Source: an uncultured Alistipes sp. (GTDB lineage Bacteria > Bacteroidota > Bacteroidia > Bacteroidales > Rikenellaceae). Taken from it: 64,000 nucleotides of DNA. Below, in pieces: positions 52,011-60,123 of the stretch. A program made the translations under genes and the position numbers. The stretch covers positions 1 to 64,000 of the forward strand of contig CAJGEC010000005.1 in NCBI GenBank assembly GCA_904502285.1. Direction: 5' to 3'. The notes below the pieces were generated by a model. That model had not been told where the DNA came from. It did not search any database and saw only the letters and a list, made by a program, of their open reading frames with translations. Positions within the stretch are counted from its first letter, which is position 1, and every line of letters begins with the position of its first letter.

Positions 52011-52808
52011 ATGAAAGTAGCAATAATTGGTGCTGGAAATATGGGTGGTGCATTGGCCAGAGGCCTGGCCCATGGTAGCACGATATCCACCACAGACATC
52101 TATGTCTCAAACCCTTCGACACCAAAACTCGAAGCCCTAACGGGTGAATATCCAGAGATTAACGTGACCACGGAGAATCGCGTGGCCGTGCGTGAGGCTG
52201 ACCTCATTGTACTTGCCGTGAAGCCCTGGAAGGTGGTGGAGGTTCTCGACGAGATAAAGCCACACCTCAACTACTCGCGCCAGATTATAGCCTCGATGGT
52301 CGGTGGCTTAGGCACAACCCAACTATCGGAGTGGCTCGACAAGGGCGATGGAGAGCTCCCTGCCACATACCTCATAATACCCAACACGGCCATAGCGACG
52401 AAGAGTAGTATGACTTTCCTCTGCTCCACCCGCTCCACGAAGGTTCTCGACGACTTCCTACTTGATGTATTCAACGAGTTGGGCAAGGCTATGCTCATCG
52501 AGGAGGGCGCTATGCCTGCGGCTACATCGTTGGCATCGTGCGGTATCGCCTACGCCTTGCGCTACATACGCGCAGCGATGGAGGGTGGTGTGGAACTCGG
52601 CTTCCGTGCCGACGACGCCAAGCAGATAGTGATGCAGACCCTGCTCGGCGCAGTAGAAATCCTTGCAGCAAATGGCTCTCATCCTGAGGCCGAGATTGAC
52701 CGCGTAACAACCCCTGGAGGTCTCACCATCAAGGGTCTCAACGCTATGGAGGCCGCGGGCTTCACCCATAGCGTCATCGAGGGACTACGTGCCTCAACAA
52801 AGAGATAA
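52011..52808 (+). CDS. proC: Pyrroline-5-carboxylate reductase
   Basis: Last step of proline synthesis, reducing P5C with NAD(P)H. 265 residues from the ATG at 52011. The Rossmann signature GAGNMGGALARGL is at the N-terminus. The conserved DLIVLAVKPW, SMVGGLGTTQLS and C-terminal TTPGGLTIKGLNAMEAAGF (the proC signature TPGGxT) are present. Expected size for the family is 260-280 residues. Nothing else of the proline pathway is adjacent. Confidence 0.95.
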   Translation: MKVAIIGAGNMGGALARGLAHGSTISTTDIYVSNPSTPKLEALTGEYPEINVTTENRVAVREADLIVLAVKPWKVVEVLDEIKPHLNYSRQIIASMVGGLGTTQLSEWLDKGDGELPATYLIIPNTAIATKSSMTFLCSTRSTKVLDDFLLDVFNELGKAMLIEEGAMPAATSLASCGIAYALRYIRAAMEGGVELGFRADDAKQIVMQTLLGAVEILAANGSHPEAEIDRVTTPGGLTIKGLNAMEAAGFTHSVIEGLRASTKR

Positions 52809-52858
52809 CAACCAAATCAAGGACAAAAAACTAATTTATAACTAAATACCTGATAATT

Positions 52859-53167
52859 ATGAGCGAACAGAGAGGCGTAAAATGGAACGTGTGCCACGTA
52901 AGCGGCTACACCATTGCCTGCGACCCAGGTTGCAACACCATCACCCCATATCCAAAGACCTACAAGCGCGAAGAGCTCAAGAAGGGCACAAACATCACAG
53001 CACACTGCGAATACCTTCCCAAGATTGTTGTTGGCGCTATCGGCGAGGACTTCATCGAACTCAGGTGCGGCCCACAAAAGACCGTACTATACACAGGCGG
53101 TTACTACGAGTCACCCCGTCACCCCCTCAGCTACGCCTACTCCGAAGTCAGCGTACGCTTAGAGTAG
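52859..53167 (+). CDS. Hypothetical small protein with scattered cysteines
   Basis: 102 residues beginning MSEQRGVKWNVCHVSGYTIA. Cysteines occur at C12, C21, C25, C50 and C70, with C21/C25 in CDPGC; a metal-binding or disulfide role is possible but not shown. It has no signal peptide or membrane segment, and the fold looks beta-rich (CEYLPKIVVGAIGEDFIELRCG, PQKTVLYTGGYYESP). I do not recognise the family. It begins 50 bp after proC and ends before a strong bidirectional hairpin. The coding strand, composition and terminator make it real. Confidence 0.7.
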   Translation: MSEQRGVKWNVCHVSGYTIACDPGCNTITPYPKTYKREELKKGTNITAHCEYLPKIVVGAIGEDFIELRCGPQKTVLYTGGYYESPRHPLSYAYSEVSVRLE

Positions 53168-53208
53168 CATTGCCCCATAAGGGGTCGTCTTGAGTACACT
53201 CTAAACGA

Positions 53209-53243
53209 GATGACCTCGGAAGATATATGCTTCCGAGGTCATC
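53209..53243. terminator. Terminator between convergent genes
   Basis: A perfect 14-bp stem, GATGACCTCGGAAG/CTTCCGAGGTCATC, with a 7-base AT loop, followed by CTTTATG. It separates the small Cys protein from the GNAT-like gene on the other strand. Confidence 0.8.
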
Positions 53244-53273
53244 CTTTATGTGTCGGGAGCAACCCGATGTTCG

Positions 53274-54422
53274 TTACAACTCCTTAATAAAGGCTCTGCG
53301 ACGCTTATGCTGAATATGGTCGTAGTCGGCAAAGTTTGCAAGACTCTTGTAGTTTGTTTCGAGGATTGCCGTCGTCTCAACTCGCTGAATACCATACTTC
53401 GCGAAGTGCGGAGTCATCTCATTGAAAATCATCGATGTAACGCCCTTATCCTGATAGTCGGGGCGCACCGCGATAAGCAACAAATCAAAGTCGGTCATCT
53501 TCTTGGCTTTCAGTGCCTTGAGCAGATGATACCAACCAAATGGGAAGAGGTGACCGCCACACTTACGCAACGCCTCCGATAGCGATGGCATACCCAATCC
53601 CACTGCTACGATCTCATCCTGCTCATTAGCAACCATCGTGACAAAGTCGAAGTTAAGAATCGGGAAATACATCTTGCAGTAGTACTGCTTCTGGCGTTGT
53701 GTCATCGGCTGATAGTTGTACAACTTCTGGTATGCCGCATCCAGAACGTCGAAGTAGCTATACCCATACCTCTTTCTTAACTCCCTGGAGTTGCGAACCT
53801 TTACAATATGTAGTCCGCATCGCTGCTCGACAAGTTGTACGATACGTCTTATTCGTTCGGGGGCTTCGGTCGGTGGTGTGATTTGGTACTCAATCCAATC
53901 GGCCTCCTTGCTCAATCCATATCGCTCGTAATGAGCAACATAGTAGGGGTGGTTATAGAGGCTTGCCATAGGGGCGTTATAGTCGAAGCCCTCCAACAAT
54001 AGGCCCTGATGGTCGAAATCCGTAAAGCCCACTGGGCCATTCAAGCAGCACATACCCCTGCTCCTACCCCACTCGGCAACAGCATCCAACAAAGCCTTGA
54101 ACACATCATAGTCATCAACAAAGTCGAACCATCCGAAACGGCACTTCTTAACTCCCCAAGCCTCATTGGCGCGGTGGTTGATGATGCCCACTATGCGACC
54201 TACGATTTGGTCGTTACGATAGGCCATATATATTACGAAATCGCAAACCTCAAGCGCGGGATTGCTCTTCGGATCGAAGGTGTTTACCTCGTCAAAGAAT
54301 ATTGGAGGACAGTAGTATGGGTTATCTCGGTATAGGTCTATTCCGAATTGTACGAATCTATTAATTTCACGCTTTGTTGTTACCTCTTTAATAACAATAT
54401 CGCTTGGATTAGTTATAGGCAT
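53274..54422 (-). CDS. GNAT-like N-acyltransferase family protein
   Basis: 382 residues. Two GNAT-like halves seem present. The N-terminal part (about 8-110) begins IVIKEVTTKREINRFVQFG and includes NRANEAWGVKKCRFGWFDF. A central and C-terminal part has LLIAVRPDYQDKGVTSMIFNEM, which looks like the GNAT acetyl-CoA loop, and RVETTAILETNYKSLANFADYDH. Proteins of this type are widespread in Bacteroidota and Chlorobi and are annotated as GNAT acyltransferases of unknown substrate. No operon partner. Promoter at 54485-54492. Confidence 0.8.
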   Translation of the reverse strand: MPITNPSDIVIKEVTTKREINRFVQFGIDLYRDNPYYCPPIFFDEVNTFDPKSNPALEVCDFVIYMAYRNDQIVGRIVGIINHRANEAWGVKKCRFGWFDFVDDYDVFKALLDAVAEWGRSRGMCCLNGPVGFTDFDHQGLLLEGFDYNAPMASLYNHPYYVAHYERYGLSKEADWIEYQITPPTEAPERIRRIVQLVEQRCGLHIVKVRNSRELRKRYGYSYFDVLDAAYQKLYNYQPMTQRQKQYYCKMYFPILNFDFVTMVANEQDEIVAVGLGMPSLSEALRKCGGHLFPFGWYHLLKALKAKKMTDFDLLLIAVRPDYQDKGVTSMIFNEMTPHFAKYGIQRVETTAILETNYKSLANFADYDHIQHKRRRAFIKEL

Positions 54423-54484
54423 AATGTCTAATTTTGGTCTCTTTTAGCTTGGGTTTGGCTATCATTTAGAAATGAGCCATTACA

Positions 54485-54492
54485 CAAATATA
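54485..54492 (-). promoter_or_regulatory. -7 element of the GNAT-like gene
   Basis: TATATTTG on the minus strand, about 62 bp upstream of the start codon. Confidence 0.5.
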
Positions 54493-54589
54493 CAAAATTA
54501 TTTCTATTTTATGATATTTTGTTGCGCAATAACCTCTGGGCAAGAGGATAAAAGAGTATATTGGGAGAGGCAAATATGCAAACTTTTTG

Positions 54590-54681
54590 TACCTTTGAGG
54601 TAAACCTCTAAGATTCTTCCGTTCGCTGTGAGAAATATTCAAGTAAACTTGGTATTTCTCGCTCACTAATTTGTACCTTTG
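54590..54681 (+). promoter_or_regulatory. Tandem -7 elements and hairpin before the TlpA-like gene
   Basis: Two near-identical boxes, TTTGTACCTTTG-type, lie at 54590-54597 and 54674-54681 (TACCTTTG in both), 84 bp apart. Between them AGAAATA (54631-54637) with CAAG and CTTG with TATTTCT (54653-54659) form an imperfect hairpin or operator that overlaps the -33 zone of the second promoter. Confidence 0.5.
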
Positions 54682-54698
54682 TGGAAATTCAAAACACG

Positions 54699-55217
54699 AT
54701 GAAGAGGATAGCCCAACTACTTATAGTCCTTTGCCTTGTTGCGTGTGGCACCATCAACGAGGAGCTCCCCACCTATGAGGAGTCCTCAATCATCAACGTC
54801 GGGGATTATGCGCCCGACTTTTCGGCCACCACCCTCTCTGGCGAAAGCTTCTCGCTCTCGGCACACGAGGGCGACATCGTGCTACTCATCCTCTTCTCGC
54901 ACACCTGCCCCGACTGCAAGAGCCTCTTCGACGATGTTATGCTCTATAAGGATGATATAGAGAGACTTGAGGCGACAACTATCGCCGTATCGCGTGGCGG
55001 TAGCACCGAGGATATCGAGGCCTATATGAACCTCCACGGCTACACTTTCGACGCTATTGCAGATGGCGATGCCACAATCTATCGACTCTACGCCACGACC
55101 TATGTTCCTCGCACCTACCTTATCAACCGCCAGGGCCTCGTTGAGTTCACCACCATCGAGTACTCATCCACTTACCTCCCCCAGATACTCGAACAGATAG
55201 CAAGAGTGGTGGAATAA
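54699..55217 (+). CDS. TlpA-like thioredoxin-fold lipoprotein
   Basis: 172 residues from the ATG at 54699; an upstream GTG at 54681 overlaps the -7 box and is rejected. The lipoprotein signal is MKRIAQLLIVLCLVAC (Cys 16). The AhpC-TSA/TlpA domain starts INVGDYAPDFSATTLSGESFSLS and contains the redox motif C70-P-D-C73. IYRLYATTYVPRTYLINRQGLVEF carries the cis-Pro (VPRTYLI). TlpA-like proteins reduce disulfides in the periplasm, often for cytochrome maturation or stress; the partner is unknown. The TerB-like gene begins 85 bp downstream. Confidence 0.85.
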   Translation: MKRIAQLLIVLCLVACGTINEELPTYEESSIINVGDYAPDFSATTLSGESFSLSAHEGDIVLLILFSHTCPDCKSLFDDVMLYKDDIERLEATTIAVSRGGSTEDIEAYMNLHGYTFDAIADGDATIYRLYATTYVPRTYLINRQGLVEFTTIEYSSTYLPQILEQIARVVE

Positions 55218-55235
55218 TTAAACTGCCTCATCTTG

Positions 55236-55266
55236 TTGCTTATATGGATTTTATTTACTACATTTG
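55236..55266 (+). promoter_or_regulatory. Promoter of the TerB-DUF3846 gene
   Basis: TTG at 55236-55238, a 20-bp spacer and TACATTTG at 55259-55266; the start codon is 37 bp downstream. Confidence 0.6.
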
Positions 55267-55302
55267 TAAGGAAGAATGTATCACACCTAAAACCCTCGCC
55301 TT

Positions 55303-56085
55303 ATGAAAGTTACTATTGAATTGCTTGGTGCCATCTGCAAACTGGGCTACTGCATCATCTCTGCCGATGAGGAGTTTAAACGTGAGGCCGTTAATATCCT
55401 TAGCGACTTCTTTTATAATATAGATGGTTTCAACGACGAGGCTATGGAAATGGTCGTTGATTGTGCAAACAACAAACTGAGCCTCGAACGCTCCGTCGAG
55501 ATTATCTCAACGATGGATGTGGATGCCAAGCAGAAGGTTATCGACCTCTATGCCGACATCGTTCGCACCGACGACCCATTTAGCGATAGAAAGTTAGAGA
55601 TGTTTAACGGCACTATCAAACTATGCGGTATGCCACAGCCCACAACTCCGTTGGTTGATGACCCTGACGACACTATCGCACCCACATTTATCATCGCCCA
55701 GACCAATGGCTTTGCCCGTCCTTTCCAGAGCGAGGCCGAAGATTGGCAGCAACTCGATGCCGACCTTGGCGAGCAGATCGGCGCTGAGCGTCTGGAGGTT
55801 GTGCGCTACACAGCCCCTCTCAACGAACTCTCTAAGCGTGTCGGCCTTGTTGGTTGTCACCTCGTCTTCTTAGTCGATAGGAATGGCTATGCCAAGGAGG
55901 ATATCGGCGACAATATGACTGGAACGATACTTTATGGTTCGGGTGCCGAGATTAGAGGCGACATCATCTTTGCCTTGGAGACCGACAAGGGCTATGAGCT
56001 CAAGGGTGTTGAGTCGATGGTGTTGCTCGACAACATATACTATGCAGTAAATGACGCAGTAGGTAACCTTTTAAGACTTGAGTAG
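55303..56085 (+). CDS. TerB-like domain fused to a probable DUF3846-like domain
   Basis: 260 residues. The N-terminal half (about 1-95) is helical and resembles TerB/tellurite-resistance domains (LLGAICKLGYCIISADEEFKREAVNIL), with the acidic ADxEx(K/R)E pattern. A flexible acidic linker follows (PLVDDPDDTIAP). The C-terminal half (about 135-240), with GEQIGAERLEVVRYTAPLN, CHLVFLVDRNGYAKEDIGDNMTGTILYG and EIRGDIIFAL, has the 'ERLEVV ... V-D-x-NG ... N-T-x-L-Y ... I-x-GD' order seen in DUF3846 proteins. Both assignments are from pattern recognition. The next gene, also TerB-like, starts 1 bp after the stop. Confidence 0.6.
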   Translation: MKVTIELLGAICKLGYCIISADEEFKREAVNILSDFFYNIDGFNDEAMEMVVDCANNKLSLERSVEIISTMDVDAKQKVIDLYADIVRTDDPFSDRKLEMFNGTIKLCGMPQPTTPLVDDPDDTIAPTFIIAQTNGFARPFQSEAEDWQQLDADLGEQIGAERLEVVRYTAPLNELSKRVGLVGCHLVFLVDRNGYAKEDIGDNMTGTILYGSGAEIRGDIIFALETDKGYELKGVESMVLLDNIYYAVNDAVGNLLRLE

Positions 56086-56086
56086 T

Positions 56087-56434
56087 ATGAGATTTATGAA
56101 GCGAGACTTTTGTGCAATTCTAAAGTTGGGACAGCTCCTAATTGCCGAAAGCGATAATTCACAGAGTGTAGAAGCGGCACGCAAGCTCATATATGGCCTT
56201 GCACGCTTTGTTAGCGAAGACCAGATAGAGAGCGTTATGCTCATCGCCCAACACCTCGATATGCAGTCCTCAGCAGCGGCCCTCTCCACCCTTGGCGAGG
56301 AGGAGGCTACGTGGGCTAAGGAGTTGCTCTATGACGTTGCCACCACCAATGGCCCTATGAACGAATCGCAGGAGCATATATGGCAACATATCACCGATGC
56401 CACCGAAAAGAGGTCTTTCGACTTTGAACTATAG
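56087..56434 (+). CDS. Small TerB-like protein
   Basis: 115 residues from the ATG at 56087. It is all-helical, with LKLGQLLIAESDNSQSVEAARKLIYGLARF and a second half IESVMLIAQHLDMQSSAAALSTL, and resembles the N-terminal TerB-like domain of the upstream gene in length and pattern. No transmembrane segment or signal peptide. It lies 1 bp after the upstream stop, so the two are surely co-transcribed and probably translationally coupled, and they may form a complex. Family assignment is tentative. Confidence 0.55.
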   Translation: MRFMKRDFCAILKLGQLLIAESDNSQSVEAARKLIYGLARFVSEDQIESVMLIAQHLDMQSSAAALSTLGEEEATWAKELLYDVATTNGPMNESQEHIWQHITDATEKRSFDFEL

Positions 56435-56453
56435 TTGAAGCACCTTTATATAC

Positions 56454-56485
56454 ACTAAAAGCGACCCTCAAAGGTCGCTTTTAGT
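56454..56485. terminator. Terminator between the TerB-like unit and the thiamine operon
   Basis: A perfect 13-bp stem, ACTAAAAGCGACC/GGTCGCTTTTAGT, with a six-base loop. The A/T-rich lower stem lets it work in both directions for two convergent units. Confidence 0.85.
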
Positions 56486-56504
56486 ATTAATAGACATTTA
56501 TAAA

Positions 56505-57065
56505 TCAACGTCTTAGACGATTCATTGCCTCAACGCCATAGATCTCGCCCAGCATTGCCACTCCACCAAAGTTTAACCCCTGAAGATAGGCAATCTTGTC
56601 GAAGGTGACGCCACCTAAGGCTACAACCTTTTCATCGATGATACCACTCATCGAGGCCCTACGCAACTCCTCTTCATCGAATCTCGATAGATACCCCCTC
56701 TTTGAGATACTATCGAAGATAGGGCTTAGGAAGAGGTAGTCGCACTCACCCTTATAACGCGCCACCTCCTCCAACGTATGGCAGGAGCGCGTCCTTAGAC
56801 CATCATACCCCTGGGGATAGGTTGTCACATTTCTGTTTATATGAATCCCTCTGAGCGAGAACTCATCAAACAATTCGGGATAGTCGTGAACAACAATATT
56901 TTGCCTAAGTTCCTTCCCAAGCATCTCCAAGAGCCTGCGACACTCGTCAATAGTGGAGTCGGGCTTCCTAAGATGTATCATATCGACACCCCTATCAATC
57001 AATCCCTTGATAATAAAGGCATCCTCATCTATGACCTTTGGGGTTGTGATGGCAATAATCTTCAT
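56505..57065 (-). CDS. Thiamine phosphate synthase-like/TenI-like protein
   Basis: 186 residues, shorter than a typical ThiE (about 210). The fold motifs are visible: IDRGVDMIHLRKPDSTIDECR, IVVHDYPELFDEFSLRGIHINRN, ECDYLFLSPIFDSISKRGY and EKVVALGGVTFDKI. The usual VDDD and HLG(Q/K)xD signatures of ThiE are replaced (VHDY, HINRN), so synthase activity is doubtful and a TenI-like (tautomerase) or other accessory role is equally possible. The start at 57065 overlaps the Thi4 stop by one base (TAATG). It is the last gene of the operon. Confidence 0.8.
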   Translation of the reverse strand: MKIIAITTPKVIDEDAFIIKGLIDRGVDMIHLRKPDSTIDECRRLLEMLGKELRQNIVVHDYPELFDEFSLRGIHINRNVTTYPQGYDGLRTRSCHTLEEVARYKGECDYLFLSPIFDSISKRGYLSRFDEEELRRASMSGIIDEKVVALGGVTFDKIAYLQGLNFGGVAMLGEIYGVEAMNRLRR

Positions 57066-57835
57066 TATTTCAACTTCTCAATGATAAGGTCGGCAACCTT
57101 CTTACCAGAGAGTAGCATACCACCAAAGATAGGGCCCATACGTGGTGTTCCACTCACTGCCGAAGCAGCCATACCGCACACATAGAGACCAGGGTAGATC
57201 TCCTTAGTGCCATTCACAACCTCCTGCTCACCAGCGACAACATCCAACGAACGCTCGCCAATCACAGCACCTGTGTCAGTTGCCAAGCGGATGCCATTCT
57301 TACGTGCCACGGTGCAACACATCTCGCTATCGTGGCCCGTACCGTCAATGACGCACTTTGCCATAATATTGAGTGGGTCTACGTGCATACCCTCTCTGAG
57401 GACAGGAGTCCAATTGACCACAACGCCACTCACCTCATCGTTCTTGAAGATTACATCCTCAACCGAGTAGCAGTTGAAGATTGTTGCTCCAGCGTGAACA
57501 GCCTTGTAGAGCAACGCTGCGGTGCTCTCCACCGAGTCCATCACATAGAGGTTGCTGTCGTACTGCTCGTAGTTGATATCAAACTCCTTGATGATGTGGA
57601 GTGCCTCCTCCTGAACGACAATCTGGTTAAACATCATAGCACCGCCCCACATACCACCGCCAGGTGATAGTTTTCTGTCGAACTGAGCCACCTTCAAACC
57701 CGCCTTAGCCAGATAGTATGCCGCAACAATGCCCGAAGGGCCTCCACCAACGATGGCTACATCCAAATCCAAATTCTTCTCCAACTTATCAAAGTAGGTG
57801 GAGATAATACCGTGTGATACGTTTCTTTCAATCAT
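57065..57835 (-). CDS. thi4: Thiazole synthase Thi4 family, sulfide-using type
   Basis: 256 residues. The N-terminal dinucleotide-binding motif is VGGGPSGIVAAYYLAKAG (VAIVGGGPSG near 27-34). SPGGGMWGGAMMFNQIVVQEEAL follows. The C-terminal VCGMAASAVSGTPRMGPIFGGMLLSG is diagnostic of Thi4. In yeast Thi4 the Cys of the CCMDP segment gives up its sulfur once; here the matching segment is GMHVDP with His (H151), as in archaeal enzymes that use sulfide and turn over. The product is an ADP-thiazole that needs a hydrolase before coupling; no Nudix gene is in this cluster. It lies 31 bp after thiC. Confidence 0.93.
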   Translation of the reverse strand: MIERNVSHGIISTYFDKLEKNLDLDVAIVGGGPSGIVAAYYLAKAGLKVAQFDRKLSPGGGMWGGAMMFNQIVVQEEALHIIKEFDINYEQYDSNLYVMDSVESTAALLYKAVHAGATIFNCYSVEDVIFKNDEVSGVVVNWTPVLREGMHVDPLNIMAKCVIDGTGHDSEMCCTVARKNGIRLATDTGAVIGERSLDVVAGEQEVVNGTKEIYPGLYVCGMAASAVSGTPRMGPIFGGMLLSGKKVADLIIEKLK

Positions 57836-57866
57836 AACTCTAATTTTTTTTATATGTTATATGTAA

Positions 57867-59450
57867 CTACTCTTCGCATAGCGTATGGCTAATCTTCATA
57901 GCGCAAAAGTTAGGGCCACACATTGTGCAATACCTGCCACCCACATTATTCGAGGTCTTGTAGTATTCGAGAGCTCTTTCGGGGTCGAGGCTGAGGTTGA
58001 ACTGATCCTTCCAGCGGAACTCATAACGTGCCTTACTTAGTGCGTTATCCCTAACCATCGCTCCTGGGTGCTGCTTTGCGAGGTCTGCGGCGTGTGCTGC
58101 CAACTTAAAGGCTACAACACCCTCGCGCACATCCTCCTTATTCGGAAGCGCAAGGTGCTCCTTAGGGGTTACGTAGCAGAGCATAGCCGTACCATACCAA
58201 CCTATCTGTGCCGCACCAATAGCCGAAGTGATGTGGTCATAGCCAGGGGCGATATCTGTAACCAATGGGCCGAGAGTATAGAACGGAGCATTGTGACACT
58301 TCTCAATCTGTCGCTCCATATTCTCCTTAATCTTATGCATAGGCACGTGGCCAGGGCCCTCGATAAAGACCTGCACGTTCTTTGCCCAAGCCCTTTCCAC
58401 AAGTTCGCCCATAGTATCCAACTCGGCAAACTGCGCTCTGTCGTTAGCATCGTAGATGCTGCCTGGGCGCAAGCCATCGCCAAGCGATAGGGCCACATCG
58501 TAACGTGCTGCGATATCGCAAATGTCGTCGAAGTGCTCATACAAGAAACTCTCCCTCTGGTGTGTCTGACACCACTTCGATATGATGCTACCACCACGGC
58601 TAACAATGCCTGTAAGGCGGTCGGCAGCAAGCATCACATTCTTTAGACGTATGCCACAGTGGATGGTGAAGTAATCGACACCCTGCTCGCACTGCTCAAC
58701 AAGGACATCTCGATAGATCTCCCACGTAAGCTCCTCGGCCTTGCCATTGACACGCTCCATAGCCTGATAAATAGGCACTGTGCCGATAGGCACGGGGCTA
58801 TTGCGCAAGATCCACTCGCGCGTCTCGTGAATGTTAGGGCCTGTCGATAGATCCATAATTGTATCTGCTCCCCACTTGCAACTCCATATAGCCTTTTCAA
58901 CCTCCTCCTCGATGCTCGATGTAGTTGCCGAATTACCGATATTGGCGTTAATCTTTGTCAAGAAGCTTCTGCCGATAATCATTGGCTCAGCCTCAGGGTG
59001 GTTGATATTGGCAGGTATTACGGCACGTCCCTCAGCCACCTCCTTACGTACAAACTCTGGAGTGATGTCTGTTTGGATGCCAAGGGCCTGGCAGTTCATA
59101 TTCTCGCGAATGGCCACATACTCCATCTCTGGTGTGATAACACCCCTCTTTGCATAGTACATCTGGCTGACATTAGCGGCATCCCTCTCCCTACGCTCCT
59201 TAATCCACGCCTCGCGCAGATGAGGTAGGCCTCGCTCTAAATCGATATCTACATTAGGGTCGCCATAAGCTCCAGAAGTATCATAGATATAGATCTCTGG
59301 ATTGGGGCTCTCTACTCGCTCACCATCCTTAATTGTGACTGTAGGCATCTGTCTTACTCGTCGCATCGCTACGCGGATGTCGGGGTGAATAACTCCCTCC
59401 ATATAGACCTTTTCCGACTCTGGATAGGAGATTTTCAAGTCTGCTTTCAT
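57867..59450 (-). CDS. thiC: Phosphomethylpyrimidine synthase
   Basis: Radical-SAM enzyme that converts AIR to HMP phosphate, the pyrimidine half of thiamine. 527 residues. The class core includes NPEIYIYDTSGAYGDP, MSPN-type barrel segments and HCGIRLKNVMLAADRLTGIVSRGGS. The C-terminal cluster motif CTMCGPNFC has C508, C511 and C516, the CxxCx4C of ThiC. A second landmark is EGPGHVPMHKIKENME. It is the third gene of the operon, 31 bp after thiE. Confidence 0.97.
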   Translation of the reverse strand: MKADLKISYPESEKVYMEGVIHPDIRVAMRRVRQMPTVTIKDGERVESPNPEIYIYDTSGAYGDPNVDIDLERGLPHLREAWIKERRERDAANVSQMYYAKRGVITPEMEYVAIRENMNCQALGIQTDITPEFVRKEVAEGRAVIPANINHPEAEPMIIGRSFLTKINANIGNSATTSSIEEEVEKAIWSCKWGADTIMDLSTGPNIHETREWILRNSPVPIGTVPIYQAMERVNGKAEELTWEIYRDVLVEQCEQGVDYFTIHCGIRLKNVMLAADRLTGIVSRGGSIISKWCQTHQRESFLYEHFDDICDIAARYDVALSLGDGLRPGSIYDANDRAQFAELDTMGELVERAWAKNVQVFIEGPGHVPMHKIKENMERQIEKCHNAPFYTLGPLVTDIAPGYDHITSAIGAAQIGWYGTAMLCYVTPKEHLALPNKEDVREGVVAFKLAAHAADLAKQHPGAMVRDNALSKARYEFRWKDQFNLSLDPERALEYYKTSNNVGGRYCTMCGPNFCAMKISHTLCEE

Positions 59451-59481
59451 AACTTTAGATTATTTGTTAATAGGTTTGGTT

Positions 59482-60123
59482 CTACTTTTTGAGAATGATA
59501 GCCGCCACCTCGCGCATCTGCTGTATGGGGTCAGTGGCATTGATGACACTACCACTAAGCGCAATACCCTCTACTCCACACCTCAATAGTTCGGGGATAT
59601 CCTCCTTCGCAATACCTCCAATGGCGACAAGCGGAATATCTATATTGCGGTCTCTCATCCTTCTGATTATATCTCTGTAACCCTCATACCCAAGGATGGG
59701 CGAAAGATTCTTCTTGGTCGATGTGTAACGGAATGGTCCACAGCCAAAATAGTCGGGTCTGCTATTTGCCATCGCGCGCTCTATATCCTCAAAGGTATTT
59801 ACCGTAGCTCCGATAATGTAGCTCTGACCAAGAATCTGTCGCGCCTCCGAGATAGGCATATCGCTCTTACCGAGATGCACTCCATCAGCCCCAATCTTTT
59901 TAGCCAAGTAGACATCGTCATCCACGATAAATGTCGCTCCATACTCCTTGCACATCGCCTGTACCACGAGAGCCGTCTCCTCCAATAACAAATCTGAAGC
60001 ACCCTTCATTCGAAGCTGAATCCATCGGCATCCACCCTCCAAGGCTATGCGCACAGAGTCTACATAGGAGTACTTATCGGTGTAGTGTGTAATAAACTGT
60101 AGGGAATAGTTATTCGTTATCAT
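59482..60123 (-). CDS. thiE: Thiamine phosphate synthase
   Basis: Joins the pyrimidine and thiazole phosphates to give thiamine monophosphate. 213 residues from the ATG at 60123; a TTG at 60129 lies deeper inside thiD. The motifs are WIQLRMKGASDLLL (QLRxK), FIVDDDVYLA (DD), DGVHLGKSDMPISEARQIL (HLGxxD), GCGPFRYTSTK and VAIGGIAKEDI. Overlaps thiD by 14 bp, so translation is coupled. It is the second gene of the operon. A second ThiE-like protein ends the operon. Confidence 0.95.
   Translation of the reverse strand: MITNNYSLQFITHYTDKYSYVDSVRIALEGGCRWIQLRMKGASDLLLEETALVVQAMCKEYGATFIVDDDVYLAKKIGADGVHLGKSDMPISEARQILGQSYIIGATVNTFEDIERAMANSRPDYFGCGPFRYTSTKKNLSPILGYEGYRDIIRRMRDRNIDIPLVAIGGIAKEDIPELLRCGVEGIALSGSVINATDPIQQMREVAAIILKK

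Noticed and set aside
54466..54666. 66-codon minus-strand frame between the GNAT-like and TlpA-like genes
   Set aside because: It covers both promoter regions, has no ribosome site and AT-driven composition.
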